Source: Antedon bifida (lineage: Eukaryota; Echinodermata; Crinoidea; Comatulida; Antedonidae). From it: DNA of 64,000 nt. The stretch is from assembly GCA_963402885.1 (NCBI GenBank), contig OY727096.1, positions 28,377,820-28,441,819 on the forward strand, written 5' to 3'. Made by a program: the position numbers and the translations under genes. Below the pieces are notes generated by a model. It was not told where the DNA came from. It was given only the letters and a program-made list of their open reading frames with translations, and did not search any database. Shown here piece by piece: positions 45,301-60,300 of the stretch (positions are counted from its first letter, which is position 1; every line of letters begins with the position of its first letter).

Positions 45301-48300
45301 CAGTGTTTTGCTGGCTAATGTGAAGGGGGGTTCATAGTTAAACTCGCCTTGTTGGTTAGGAACCAATTTACCTGAGTAAACAAAGAGCTGAAACAGGCCC
45401 TATATCATTATTTTATACAGTATATCATCAAATGAAATGTACTGTACCTTTTTTCTAAGCAATGGATTTTACCAGATACTGATGTTCTCCAATCTAATGA
45501 ATGTTCACGTTATGTTAATATCAAATGTCAATGGCATGTTTTTAAATACCCTTGCCCTAGGCTTACATCTGCTGTATACTGAAATATGAAGTACCTGAAT
45601 TCTAGTATCAGAGAACATTACATTGCAGTACACATGTATTTAAAAATTGGAAATGAAATTAAATATTTCGAGACAAATGCAAAACGAGAATAGAATTTAA
45701 GTTTACTGTATAGTAAACATACCAAAAATATTTAAAGGATAGAACAGCAGTATGTAAAACCTATCAATGAGATTTATAATGACAATATGAATTTAAAATG
45801 ATAATTATACTTGAAGACACTGCAGTTATTAAAAGAAAAATCATACTTGACTATTAAGTATTAAGAAAAACATGTGGAGTGAACATTATTCAAACAAAAT
45901 GTGTTTAAGTGTACAGGTATTCAAATTTATTTTAGGAGGGTAGCTATAAAAACAGTCTATACTACTACAGCAGTTAGTATATCTGAAAGGGTCATCTACA
46001 GAAAATACTGTAACTCAAAAAATATACTCAATAAAAATAATGAATACTGTATAACACTTTCTCACTTAAAGCTTTTACTTGAAATTCTTCTTAAGCATAT
46101 TTTCAGTATTTGGCTTTCTGGCTTTTTTTCCAGATTCTACTCTGTCAAAAAAGTTTTCCAAGAGTTTATTATTTTTAAAAAGAATGTCTTTTTGGTTTTA
46201 TCTGAAAAACACCATCTTATTCTTAACATTTGAACATCTTTTTTCTTTTTCTTTAGTTTGTAATTTTGTAAGTCATGAAAGATGTCTATATAATATAGTA
46301 ACTCCGTGTTCTAGTGTTGCATCGGATAGAATAAAGGTAAGTACTGCATGTATGGCATAAGTCTATTTATCTATTACCCTTTTCACATCGCTTAGCAAAC
46401 TCTTGAGTTTACAAATACTAGGCTGCACCCCTGTGTCTTTGCACTCCAGAATTTTTTTGGCAAAATGTTGTGCTTACAAGCTTATAAGGATAAACCAACA
46501 ACTCTCACCGTAACCTCCCACCATTCCCCCAGACGATGTTGTCTCAATGGTGATCTACAGTAACAATGGCAAAATTCAAATTTAATGTCGGAAGGCTTTG
46601 CGATTAAACCAAAGCAATCTAGCAACAGAATGCAGAGCTCTGGAGTTCAAAGGGTTTATCTGTTGCTGCGATACGATCAGTTCCACGCCCCTTAACAGAC
46701 ACTGCGCGCCGCAGAGAATATAGTACAGTACTGTTGGTATTTGTCGCAGCAAGACATAAGATCAAGACTGTTTCAAGTAACTATCTGCTCTGTTGTTAGA
46801 TTGCCTTGATTAAACTGTAGATGGTGCTAAAGTTTTTCAATACTTCCATCAAGACTGAACTAAGTGTCCCATCCATTAATGGATGTATCCCTGAATTGGG
46901 GTTTGCTATAGTGTTACTAAACACCGTCCCTATTTTATCGAACAAAACACATTGAGACCGTGTTCTGATGAGTGATTCTAATAAAATCACTGGTAACATG
47001 GTGAGTGATCAGTATAATATCACAACCATTTTTTTTATCCGTAGGAACCTGTACCACATACTTGGAGTGATCCTGTACAGGCGCGAAAAAAATTCTGCAA
47101 TGTATGTCGACGGAAATTTGATGATGGTGTTTTGCTCCGATGTGAAGGTTAGTTAATTAATAATAAATAATAATGATCATAATAAATATTTCAGTCAAAT
47201 CGATAATTGCTGTTTTTATTTTAATTCACTCAATGTTGTTATTGGAGCTCACCATTGCATAGGATACATTTGTATAAAATAATACAGATTTCTTTTATTG
47301 TGTTATAATACCTAGTGTATCCTTGTGATTGGTTGATTTCATATCACATGCCATGAATTATTTTCTCCCATTTTAATGATTGGGGTTACACTATTGGTAT
47401 GTTTGAGAATTTGGTGCCACATGCTAGACCTCTAGTGTGCTCATATAATCCTCTGCAGGCCTCCCCATAGTATATAATATAGTCTAAATTTGTTTAAATA
47501 CATACAATTTATTATTCAATTTTGAATGTTACATCTTAATGGTAAATTATTAATATTTAGTGCTAGCCTACTATTAGGTTTTTAATTAATAATTATTATT
47601 ATTTCATACTTGTCCAGCCTAAATTATTGTGTCCTTAAAACATGCAATAATTTATGTTTTGCATTTGCAACTTTATGTTGCTTTAAAATGAATAAAAATA
47701 TCATTGTCCAAAAACCATAAACATAATATCATTTATTGAATCGATACCCAGGTTATTACTAGTACTACATTTTATTTTAATATCTTTTCTTTTTGGTTTA
47801 AATATATAGTAGAAACACCCATGGAAAAAATGGACTTGGCCATTCCCCAGATGCCAAATATACTATATATTAAGATTGGGTAGCAATATCTTACAGCATC
47901 ATATCTCTTCTTATATCTCATTATTATAATGCACACCAAGCGTATACTAGTAACTAGAAACGTGCCCTCAATCCTAAATATTATATAGTTTGTTTTATTA
48001 TTAATAATAAGGTGACTAGTTATAAAATGATATAATGTTCCAAGTACGCTTATAAAATTAATGATTCCTTGGCTTAAAATAGAATTACTGTATTCTGACA
48101 TATAAGTACAATCTTTGTTGCATAAACAAAAATTTACAGCAAATATTTTATTGTAACTTGTGAATTGGTTTACCACTAAGCAACAATTATTGAATAAAAT
48201 TGATTAACTGAATAAAAGTTTTAAAATTTAATCGCAACAGAATGAATTTTGTTAAATTTAAAAGGATTTTATTGTATGACTGCATAGTTTTCAACTGTTA

Positions 48301-51300
48301 GAACATTTTGTTTTCTGTTTATATCATCAAACTCATCAAACATATGATGATACGCTACTACTACTTTTTGGATTGTATTGTATTCAATACATTTTTTGCA
48401 GAAATTAAATTTGGTTAATTTTAAAGGATTTAATTGTATGAATGGTTTGCAAACTGAACAGTTCCAAAGTATTGTTTTCTCTTCATTTATTGTTAATTTG
48501 TTTGTATTGTATCAATCAATAACATCGTTGAAAGGACAGTGAAATTGCGCTACTATGATATCATGTTTTCAGAAAATGATTTCAATGAATTGGAATCGTC
48601 AGCAAAGTCAAAACTTACTTAATATTGTTTACCCGTGATTGATTGAGAAATTCTTGATTAAATTGCTGTTGTTGAAACGCAGTGGTTTCAGGTTTTGGTG
48701 ATTAACAATATTTACACAATTTTAAATGAACAATAATTGCACAGGTAAAAATAAAACAAATATAAATTTCAATAAATCAAAATCAAGGTCGTGTCACATC
48801 CACTTGACCTTTGATCCTGTCAATCATTGGCAAGATTATCAATTTCTCGTTGATCTAGGCAGTATAATTATAAGTGTACACAGAACACATAGGCAGTGAG
48901 TAATTTAACGTGTGCACATGATACGCAGCCGGCTATGAATAGCTAATAGGCAAGCAGCATCCAGTACACACTGAGTAATTAGTGTTTTCTGTGCGAACTC
49001 TGCAAAATTGAATCGGCTTTGGTCTATTGTTGTCGATATACTACGGCTCGCGTAGCTTCTGTTTATATTGAGATGAATATCAAATGATGAGTTTAATGTA
49101 TGATAGTTATTTATAAAAAAATAACATAAGATCAGAGTAGGTACGATAAACAAGAAAGCTTGTTGAGCGTAGTTTAATTTAAGAGGTAACGTTATTGTTT
49201 GATATTACTGTAATATGATAAGTATTCACTCGATTGATGCTATTGATAAATTATAATAACGGGAGTAATTGATATAGGTAGGTATTTGAATATGATGGAA
49301 ATTGTATTGAAAAACTGTTATTGGAGTAGACATTTTTAATCAAATGGTCATTTATTTTGTGTACACTTTTTTGTGTAATGAATCAATGTCCATAATTGGT
49401 CTTTCTATACTGTATGGAAACAATTTTTAAATGGTAATTTATTTTGAAATGTCCTGCTCTACCCGGTATATATCTTACTTTCTCATGATTCTGGTTTACA
49501 AAATATCAATGGTATTGGTAATTTTGTGCCATTCAATGGTTAAAAGTATGATCACATTAATATCATATGTTCACGATATGATGTTGTACATTCATATACT
49601 TATGTTCACATACTAATATTGTACATGTTCACATACTGATATCACACTGATTGGACATGTTCACATTCTAATACGGTAACTGATATTATCATGCTTATAT
49701 CGTACAGTATGTTCACATACTGATTGTACACATTTTTCACATAATACTATATTACCATACAGTACTGATACTGTATGTTCACATACTGATTTTACATGTT
49801 AACATACTGTACTGATACTGTACATTCACATACTGATACTGCATGTTCACATATCAATACTGTATGTTCACATACATATTGTACATGTTCACATACTGAT
49901 GACTGTATGTTCACATATTGATACTGTAAGTACACATACTGTAAGTACATGTTCACATACTGATACTGTATGTTCACATATTGATACTGTATGTATACAT
50001 ACTGTAAGTACATGTTCACATACTGATACTGTATGTTCACATATTGATACTGATGTATACATACTGTATGTATACATACTGTAAAGAACATGTTCACATA
50101 CTTATATACTGTATGTTTCTGACATACTGATTGCACATGTTCACATACTGGTACTGTATGTTTACATACTGATTGCACATAATCAAATACTGATAACTAT
50201 ATGTTCACATACTGATTGTACATTCACATACTGATACTGTTCACATACTGATACTGTTCACATACTGATAATTGAATGTTCACACACTGATTGTACATGT
50301 TCACATACTGATTGTACATGTTCACATACTGATTGTACGTTCACATACTGATACTGTTCACATACTGATAATTGTATGTTCACACACTGATTGTACATGT
50401 TCACATACAGTATTGGTAACTGTATTCACAAACTGTACTGATCATTGTAATGTACAAGTACTGTATGCTACAATAGATTCATTTTCACTGAATATATTTG
50501 GAGTTAAATTCTTTAAACTAAAATGTAATCGATATGATTGAGGGCAACATATTTATTTCATATTGTTGGTAGCCCTTAATTAAGATGATATGTCTACTAA
50601 TTTAAAAGGTTACAGGTGGGCGGAGTTGGAGAGATAAACCAATTGATTTGTTATGAATAGTAACTGAGAGGGAGTAAGAATTTACGTCATGACATTGGAA
50701 CTTGATCAATTTCTGACCATTTAACTCATTTCAAGTAACAGAGAATTGGGGTGGGTGTAGTTGATGGTGATACAGTAAAACTAGATTGACAATAATTCAA
50801 TTACCGATAAATTAACTATTGCATTGACAAAATTGAATTATGTATTCCTGTATTCCTTGCCTTAATCCCATGTCTCTTAGTCAAGTACCAGTTACCTAAA
50901 GTAGGTTCCAATTAGCTGGATCCCAGTAAACAGGCTTCCAGTTAGCCAGGTCCCAGTTAACATGCTGCGAGTAGGCTTCCAGTTATCCAGGTCCCTGTTA
51001 GCATGCTGCGAGTAGGCTTCCAGTTTTCCAGGTCCCAGTTAGCCATGTCCCATAATAGTCATTCCCAGTTACCTACGTCTCAGTTAGCAGGCTGCGAGCA
51101 GGCTTCCAGTTATCCAGGTCCCTGTTAGCATGCTGTGAGCAGGCTTCCAGTTATCCTTGTTAGCCATATCCCATACGTCAGTCCCACCTTGGTCCCAGTT
51201 AGCAGGCTGCGATGCAGACTCCCAGTTCACCAGGTCCCAGTAATAGCCAGGTCCCAGTTACAGTAGCAGGCTGCGAGCAGGATTCCAGCTAGGTGGATCC

Positions 51301-54300
51301 GAGAAATAGCCATGTCACATTAGTTGGGCCCTGGACCCCAGTTAACCCGATCCCAGTTTTTTACTATTTAACTATAAATACTATAATACTCTATTTTTGC
51401 TTTTCAACTATAAAGATATTGACAATAGTGTTTTTTTTTTCAGTTTGCGAATACTACGCACATCTGGGATGCCTTGACTTTGTAGTGAGTGATTGTCGAA
51501 AGTGTTCAAACTATGAAGAAAGCAAAGAAATGGTTAGTTTTGGCTTTACTGAGTAATAAAGGTTTATCAGTTTATCAGAAAAGAAAATATTTAGTTTACT
51601 GGTTACTGTCAATGCAGGGTTACCATCTGAACATGCTGTGCAATCAACAGCTTCCTTTCTCTGCACTGTACAATGATCCCTAAAACATGCAGCTTTCCCT
51701 CGCACAATTCAACGGTTCTTTGTCCATCCATCATGCAAGAATCTGTACAGTACATACAGCTGTCTCTCTTACCATACAGGCATCCTTTTCACCATGCAAT
51801 AGTCCCTCTGAACATGCAGATGTCTCCCCTTCCTATTCAACAGTCCTGCCACATGCAAGAGTTTCTCTCTGAACGTGCAAAAGTTGATCCTGAGAACATG
51901 CAAGGTCCTCTGTGGACGAATTACAGTATGCTTTTTTTCTCTTAACTGTATCTACTGGATATTCTTTCTTTTTTACAGGGTGAAAAGAAATTTGTGCATC
52001 ATTGGCGTGAAGGCAATCTTCCTCCCAGTGGAAAGTGTGCTTTGTGTAAATGTAAATGTGGAACGACTGAATGCTTAAGCAGTATGAAGTGTAGCTGGTG
52101 TTGGACAATGGTATGGATGCCTCTTTTATTAACCATACCTGTATGTTAATTGTCAGTGGCACAGTTATCAGGAAGCTTACAATTTGCAACAAACAACAAC
52201 CTAGGAACGAGTTAAGCTATTGTATGGATGCCAGAAAGTTGGGATGTGATTTCTCGATCTTATACTTTAGAGTTGAGTTGTGGCTTGGTGGTTATGATGC
52301 TTGGCTACCAATCCAAGGGTCCTGGGTTCAAGTCCTGTCATATGTCAATATTTTTTCTAATGACAAATTACAACTCCACTCCCACAGACTTGTAATAAGC
52401 AGTGTTTATGTAGAGCATCTTGTGTATATTGTTTGTCTTGTGAACTGGATTGCCACCTTTATAAAGGATAGTGAATGATTTCGCTTATGGTTATCCATCC
52501 AATTTGCCTAAATATATAAAAAATACCTTGACATAGCTTTAACAAAATTAAGATTGGGTAAATGACTTTTACGTTTTAAGTTGAGCCTACCTTTCTATCA
52601 CAACTAAATGAACTTTTTTTTTTTTATATTCTTCTAGGCCCACTGTGGATGTTACAAGCAATTACCTCAGAGTTGCAATTATGGAGCTCTAGCTGAAATT
52701 TTGATGCCTCGCTCTTGCCTTTCTATGCCCGTTACAAATGCCTCTGTCAAAGCTGACCTTGCCTCCAAAGGTAGGAATGAACATTCTTTGGTACGGCCTC
52801 TCAGGGGGTATAGCCAGAGAAGGTTTGTGGGTTTGGGGTGGGTGAGGAATAAAAGAAAACAATCATGTATCCAGTAGTGTTTTGTGCGAGTGCTGTGTTG
52901 AATTTAGACAGACTGAGTGGAAGACTTTGAGATAGGAATTAGCTGGGTTGAAAACTCTAGTCCAATTATATATGACTTGACTATTAGAAATTAATTTTAA
53001 TATGTTAGATTATAATTTTATTTGGAGCGTAGACAATATAAACATGACAAATGACATCTGTAAAGAAATGATCTTATTAAAAAAACTCAAATAATTATTA
53101 GTTAATTCAACTAACCCAGAACAATTTATTCTGAAAAGGCAAACTTTGAGACTCATCTTTGGTTTTCCGTGAGTCAACAGTTTAGGATATTTATTTTTTA
53201 GCTGAAGTTGATTGTGGTATAGAAAATATTTTGAGCTTTCTAGTTTCAGTCTTAATGTCTGCATTCGGACACCAAAGACAGGCTGTTGAGAGTAGTTTGT
53301 TGGCCCTAGTCAGATTGGTTATCGATCACGTTATTTCATAAAATGCATCTGCCAAAAAACTAACATCACCTGACAGTGTCGTGACCTCATTTAGAAGCCT
53401 CTAATGACAGCTAATAGAGATAGCTGTCCTGTACTGCAGTATATAGGGAGCTTTCATAAATAAATTTGATTTTATTTATTATTTATCTGTATATTGTGAG
53501 TCATAACTGAAAAAAATATGACTTGCAATTCACAAGCCATTTTCGTGCACTGAGTGTTTCGTACATTATGTAAAATTTAAAACTAAAAAAAAGCATAAAA
53601 TACCACAAAAAACATTTACCTTCCATATAGAAATAACATGATATTGTTTTATCAGAATGACGCACCCCTATAACAATAATGGAAGAGTATGTCACATGAA
53701 TTGCCTTTGTATAATTTGTCAGTATTCAGTTCAATATGAAAAATAATATCTTTTTCCAGGAATTGTTGAGTAGTATTTCTTGATACTATTAATATTATTT
53801 TCCATCATTTCAAATGTTTGCAACCACCCGAGTGTAGAATTTTAGGTCAACACGCAGTAGTTGTGAAGAGTGTTCTTGGGTAAATTTTCCCAGCAGCCCA
53901 TTGGTCATGGTGGATTTCAACAGTGAAACTATAGGAAGGGGAACATGACTATAAAATATTTGATTAAATTCTGTTAAATAATTGTTTTTCCCAATACCAT
54001 TTCAGTTATAATAATAATAATATTTATTGGTTACTCTCCTTTAAAATGGGGGAACACTTTCGTAACAAGATGTTCGACCCGTACAAATGACTAACCAAGA
54101 TCTATTCATACAGTAGTACAAATGACAAAGGGGATTTGCAAGGAAAGGTTTCCACATTAGAACCTCTTGTGTCTAGGGCGACCCCTATTAAATGTTGTTG
54201 ATTCCCGAATATGTCCCCTTACTAGGGGATTTCCAATGTATTAAATCTATCAACAATATTTTAATTTTTTGAAGAAATTTCCTTTTAATTAATGTTAATG

Positions 54301-57300
54301 TTATGCATTTCACTATTAACCAAATGTTTAAATAATTAATCGACTTTTGACACGACAGTTGTTTTTTCAATTAACAAATAAATAAATAATAAAAAGCAGT
54401 GTGCTCTGCTGGTTGAAAGTCATGGTTTACATGTGAAATCACCCACAATCTTAATAAATTTGCATGGATTGTTGTTTATGCATGGTTTGTAGAGCTTGTG
54501 TGTATTTGTACATTGTACGTATTGCATTGCACTTCTTTCAGTCCAGTTTTGTCTGTTTTGTCTATTAAAAAGTAATAGTCATAAAGTTTAGTTTTGCTGT
54601 CTAACTCTAATTGATAAAAATTACAGAAGTTTATTGTTTTTGAGACTCTTGTTAAAATTCTGGGAATGTTTTTTGAATGAAATTTAATTTCTATGCAAAG
54701 ATTACCTTGTGTTTTTGGATCTGGACTTTGACCTAAATATGTTCCTTTCTTTTATCAATTTTAAGCATTTTTTCCCAACATGTTAAGGCATTAGACATGT
54801 ACAGTTATAATGCATGAACATAATCATCATCAAAATAAAAAGACAGAAAGGAATAAGAAAGTACAACTATGATGACCAATCAATTTCTCTTCCATGCAAT
54901 AAAATTCAAAAGCCATTAATTGGAATTGAACTTGGGTCATATCGCATCATATAGCACAGTTTCTGCCTTAACATGTTGAAAAAGGCCGACTGAATGAGCT
55001 CAAAGTGATGCCTCTCCTACCACCAGCTTAATATTACTGCTTTTTTATTAGTACTGTACACAGTTTTCAGAATTAAAGATTATCTGACAGGCCTACGGTT
55101 TGCAGTATTACACCTCATCTGAATATTTAACGTATACAGTATCATGTTTTAACTGTGTCAAATTAATTTTTTTCATATAGTCCTTCTCATCATATTTTAG
55201 CTTTATAACTTAATTTTGCATATTGAATGTGATTTCTTTCACCAGGAAAATTAAAAAAGTTTTGGTTAGATGCAATCAAAGCACCTAAACCAAAAAAAGT
55301 AAAAACACCTCGTGCACGACCTGTGTCTGACGCGCATGTGAATCAGCAAGCAAGACGACGATGTATGCACTCTCTTTTCAAGTATCTTTTGACGCTATTT
55401 CTCTAATACCTTAGAATCTGGAACTAACTTAAGGGTCTTTCACACCTGTTCCGACACGGTTTTGATCCGGCGCCGGAAAATCAAATCGAACGCCAATGTT
55501 TTCTTTACACAACGCTCCACGTGGCTATGCGGCAATCGATATGCGCGTAGCCACGTGAAAACGAAACATTGACGTTCAATTTGATTTGCCGGCGTCGGAA
55601 CCGTGGCAGAACAGATGTGAAAGACAATTTATTCTGGATAAAAGTTTGCAATAACTTTGCATGACTGTGGTTTTCTAATACTATATTTATTTGCTTTTGC
55701 TTTCTCTAATGTTTTGATTGATTTTGCTTTGGTTAAAATATTTTGCATTACATGAGTTTAATTGGCATGTACAGTATTTCACTATTTCTTCAATCACTGA
55801 TTGTCTTTTGAATTCGCTAACAATATTTTAAAGAACAACTGTTGCATAAACATAATTACTGAATCAAAGGACAATTATAAATAGCATTAATATTGATGAT
55901 GGATTGTGATTATTATTATTGTGATAGCAATAACAATGGCAGGAATAGTAACTGTGTCAAAAGCAGGGTTTTTTTGTGTTCAAGGCAAAATCATTCAAGC
56001 ATGACATGCATTATTATCATGACTCATAATATTCAATATAACAATAATTTATTTAATTGTTGTCTTCATCATGATTGTCATCAATAGTTTTTTGTTGATT
56101 TATTATCAACAAAATTAAAATCAATGCTTTTTTATCTTGCCATTTTCATTGTTATTTAGCAGGGAAGAATGTATTGTCACTCTTCCCTCTTCCATTTCAA
56201 TTATCATATCATGAATATTAATGTTTTTGTCGTTGTCACCATATTCAAGATAATGATTAGGATCATGGTAATTATCACAATCATTGTGATGGGCATTGTC
56301 AGACTCATTATCATTGTTGTCATCAGAACGTATATATAACATTATACTATACATACTGCATTCAATAATTTTATGCAGTACTTAGTACAGGAGCGTTTCT
56401 ACCATTTACTAATTTTATAAATATATAAATAATATATGCTTTACATAATAATTCATTGCCTTCGTTTAAATATAATCTAGTTTAAGTATTATTATATTAT
56501 TTCTCAATTTTATTGAATAATATTACCTAAATATCAACACGTTTTATTAAGCATAAAAGAACACATTAATTTATTATCAAGATATATACAGTACTGGCAA
56601 TTTTGTTTTTTTGTTGTTTTTATTTTTATAAGTTGAATGAGTGTGTTTTTATTTGAGTTGAGGTTGTGGTTGTGGTCCTGCAATATACATTCTGTATACC
56701 ATGTGGTTGTGCACAAGGTTAGGAGTGAGAATCTTGACACAAAAATAATTTCAAAAAACAAATTTAAATATTCATCCTAAAGTTAATTCAAAATAAAATT
56801 CCCAACCATTGTGGAACCATGGTAGAACCTGTTTGGGCAAACTACAGATTCAGGTATGCCTATAAGTCATTATGAAGTACTGTATAAGCCAAGACAATTT
56901 CTATAAAGTTTAGATAACTCAAACTATTGGTTTATACCTGTTTGGTACGGTGAGTATATGCAGCCAACATGACTTTACATGAGCCTAGAAGCAGTAAAGT
57001 GTAAAATTGTAAATATAGAATCTGTATTGCAGTGTATAGATGTGAAGTTATGTATGGTGGTAACTAGTTGAATGGTGGTAACTAGTTGAATGGTAGTAAC
57101 TAGTGGTGGTGGTGGTAATGTTGGTGGTGGTAACTGGTGGTGGCTATTTATGAGATTGGTAACTAATGATGTTATGGTAACTAGTGGCAATGGTGTTAAC
57201 AGTGATGATGATTACTAATAATGGTGTTGGTAACTAGTGGCAATGGTGTTAACAGTGATGATGGTTACTAATAATGGTGTTGGTAACTAGTGGTGGTAAA

Positions 57301-60300
57301 TAAAGATGGTGGTAGTGGTAACTAGAGTTGTTGGTGGCAACTAGTTAACGAATGATGTTAGTTTGAAAGTTGTGGTTGCAGTTTATTTAATTGTTATGGT
57401 AGAGATGATGATTGTAGTTTCTCGATGGAAAGATTTATTTTTGTATTAAATATTGTTTTTATTATAATATGTCTGAAATAATTCCAACTGTATATTAATA
57501 ATATCGAATAGTTTTAAACCTTTTTTTTTAAATGTTTTATTATGTAGATCTGAAAGCAAACATGATGGAGAACTCGGCTGAAACACGGGCGAAAGACGAT
57601 GAAACAGGTAAAGAGTGCCAGCCCGTACCCATGACTGACTATAACTATGCCCATGGACTGTTGAGACAGGAGAGTGATGTTAGTATGATTGAGGCTGGCC
57701 TATTTTGTGCGTGCCCAGATAAACCTTGTCCGGATAAAGGTAGAGACGTAAACAGCGTCAGCTCCAATATCTCAACTTGTTTGGTTGCCACAAAATTTCA
57801 TTGCTTGCTTTTTTGACGTTTGGTGTTCTTATTTATTTTTTAACTTTGCAAAAACGTAAGACAAAGGTTGACCACGCTAACATTTTATCAGTGTCTGTCT
57901 CATAAAAGCTGATTTTCCTTTTTTATTATTATTTCACAAACTAATACAGTTTAAAACCCTTCTATTAATGTTATAAATGGCTTGATTTTCTTCTTTTCAA
58001 GAAATTGTTTTGTCTGGTGATTTTTGTCCTCTCCTGCAAAATGTAACCAAAAACAAAAAAATAACAACTCAAATTAGTCGGCTCTGACAGTATTAACAAA
58101 AGATTATCCATTATAAATGGTAGTTTTGGTTGATAAAAAAACATTGGTTTTTTTCAATAGCTTAGGGTGCCTTTTAAAAATTTAAATGCATTGGTACTAT
58201 CTAATTACCATCCATACCAGCTATCCACTTCTCAATGGTATCGTACACTTTACATCACAATTACTTAATGAGTTGTAACTTTGTATAGATGAAGATGGGG
58301 GTTTGCAATCTATCATAGGTAAGTCGAGACACTACGCCATTTGTTGCACGTATACTTAACCGAAAAACCACGCGCACTGAATCCAACGCTGCACAAACTT
58401 AGGCTGCTAGTCTTCTTAGCGCAAGATTTCATGTTTTCATTTTTGGTGTCTTTTCTTTCTTTTTAATTTTTGTGTTCATCATCCTAATTGTTGACATGAC
58501 AATTTTAATATAGCTAGTCAAATAATACATTTTTTTAAAAACTATTACTTTTAATTATCATAAAATGAGACACATTTTCACGTATTTGTATATTAACAGC
58601 TGTATAGTCTGACTAGAGATACAACAGTAGTATTTGAATCAAGTAAAACATGTGTTAATTTATATTAGTTTTAGCAGGACATTTTTCATGTAGTTTTTTT
58701 TCATAGTTATTTTTATAATCCATTTTGTGAGTTTATTCCATTTGTGAACAATTTAATTGTAAAATTGTTCTAGTTTTTGTTTGACATAATCATCAGTGAT
58801 TTGTTGAATTTCTTCATTTTCCATTTTTTACATCTAGTTTACGGTTTACATAAGTTACAAGAAGTATTTCCAAAATCGTTGTTGACTCCTGGTTTTATAG
58901 TTATATAGCATTTTTGGTTTCATCCTCCTCATACCTACTGTGCCTCAGAATTGTAAAGTGTCCTTGGATGTTGGAAAAGTCGACCGTTACAGGAGGTGTA
59001 AGCTTGAATATGACATTCGGCCGATTGAAGGCCAAACGTTTTGTGACGCAAATAGATATATTTCACAGCAAGGGTTTCTCAATTTACTAGGCCTTCAAAA
59101 CTATGGAAAACTAGGAATAGGATTTTATACAAAAATAAGTGGAAAAATAACTACCGTAGTTATTCCCACTTTGAATAAATTCCCCCCTCAAATAAACACC
59201 CAAGGCCTATTTTTTTCCCCTCAAATATACGTCCCATCACATGCATATACATACAATATAACACATTTCTATTTGTAGTAGAATTCATTACCTTCCATGA
59301 TTGACCAAGCATTTTGATGCAATTTCTACTATATTTGATCATTCTTGATATTAATTGTGTTGGGTTTTTTCATAGTTAGGCAGAATTTATTTGATTATAG
59401 ATGTCAAAAATTAAAAAAATACCACCTAAAAAATTAACGCCTCCCCCCAAAAAACCTTCCTGAACAATAAACGCCCTGGGGTGTTTATTTTGAATAATTC
59501 AGGTTTGTCCTTGACTCTGGCTCCTCAGCATAATTTTGCCTATTTCATTATCACAACAGCTTTTATCTATTGTATTATGTCTTTATATTCCAGTTTAACA
59601 TCATTTCAAATGATGTAAAATATGATATAAAAACATGTATAGAATATTGTAGTACTTGGTGTATTAATATTAAAGATAATTAGGACATCATGTTTCAGTT
59701 TTGTTGAAATGGAATCGAATGATAGGAAAGAAATATAAATTTCTTTTACATTCAGATCATAGCATACAAAATGGAAATTTATCATTATAATGAAGCAAAC
59801 CCCGTAAGAAAATGGATTAGCCTAAACATTAGTTCTCTGATTGGTTAATATTGTATGCCTTTAATATAATATAGAAATTATGATTATTTACTTTGAATAT
59901 CATAATATGAATATGAATGGTACTGCCCTCCTGTCAATATTAAAACATACATAAAATATAAGTGATCATCCAGTGAATATTATAATAGGAAAGGCTTCAA
60001 AATGAGGAAGGGAAAATGCAACAGAAATATATAAGGGGTTGAATATGTTATAAAAAGGTATATGTACATTTAGTGTTGTTACTAATTTAGATTTCTTAGT
60101 TTATATGAACATAAAATTGAGAACAAAAATAATGGAAACTGTAATCATGACTATCATCTAGAAAATAATATTTTTTTTGGATAAAATAATAATACGATAT
60201 TTCTTTTTAATATCTGTGCAAATAGATTTAGATTATCTATGTACAGTACAAGAGGGTTACTACACTATGAAATGAATTGTTAGTTTTGAGTTTTAGTCCA

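Larger units (their letters stand above)
39774..46256. other. DGK theta intron between first and second C1 exons
   Basis: A non-coding stretch of about 6.5 kb. Four foldback-type elements were found (40623, 42468, 44463, 45199). The remaining sequence is AT-rich with frequent TACAGTA/TACTGTA words. Short ORFs, including 44345-44728 and 45901-46233, have no family resemblance. Confidence 0.55.

Noticed and set aside
49792-50541. Long ORFs and a CRISPR-like look at the TGTTCACATACTG array
   Set aside because: Units are directly tandem without unique spacers, the genome is eukaryotic, and the frames are artefacts of repeat period.
58940-59278. 112-codon ORF in DGK theta intron
   Set aside because: Low-complexity tail, no domain, no phase-compatible splice sites with neighbouring DGK theta exons.
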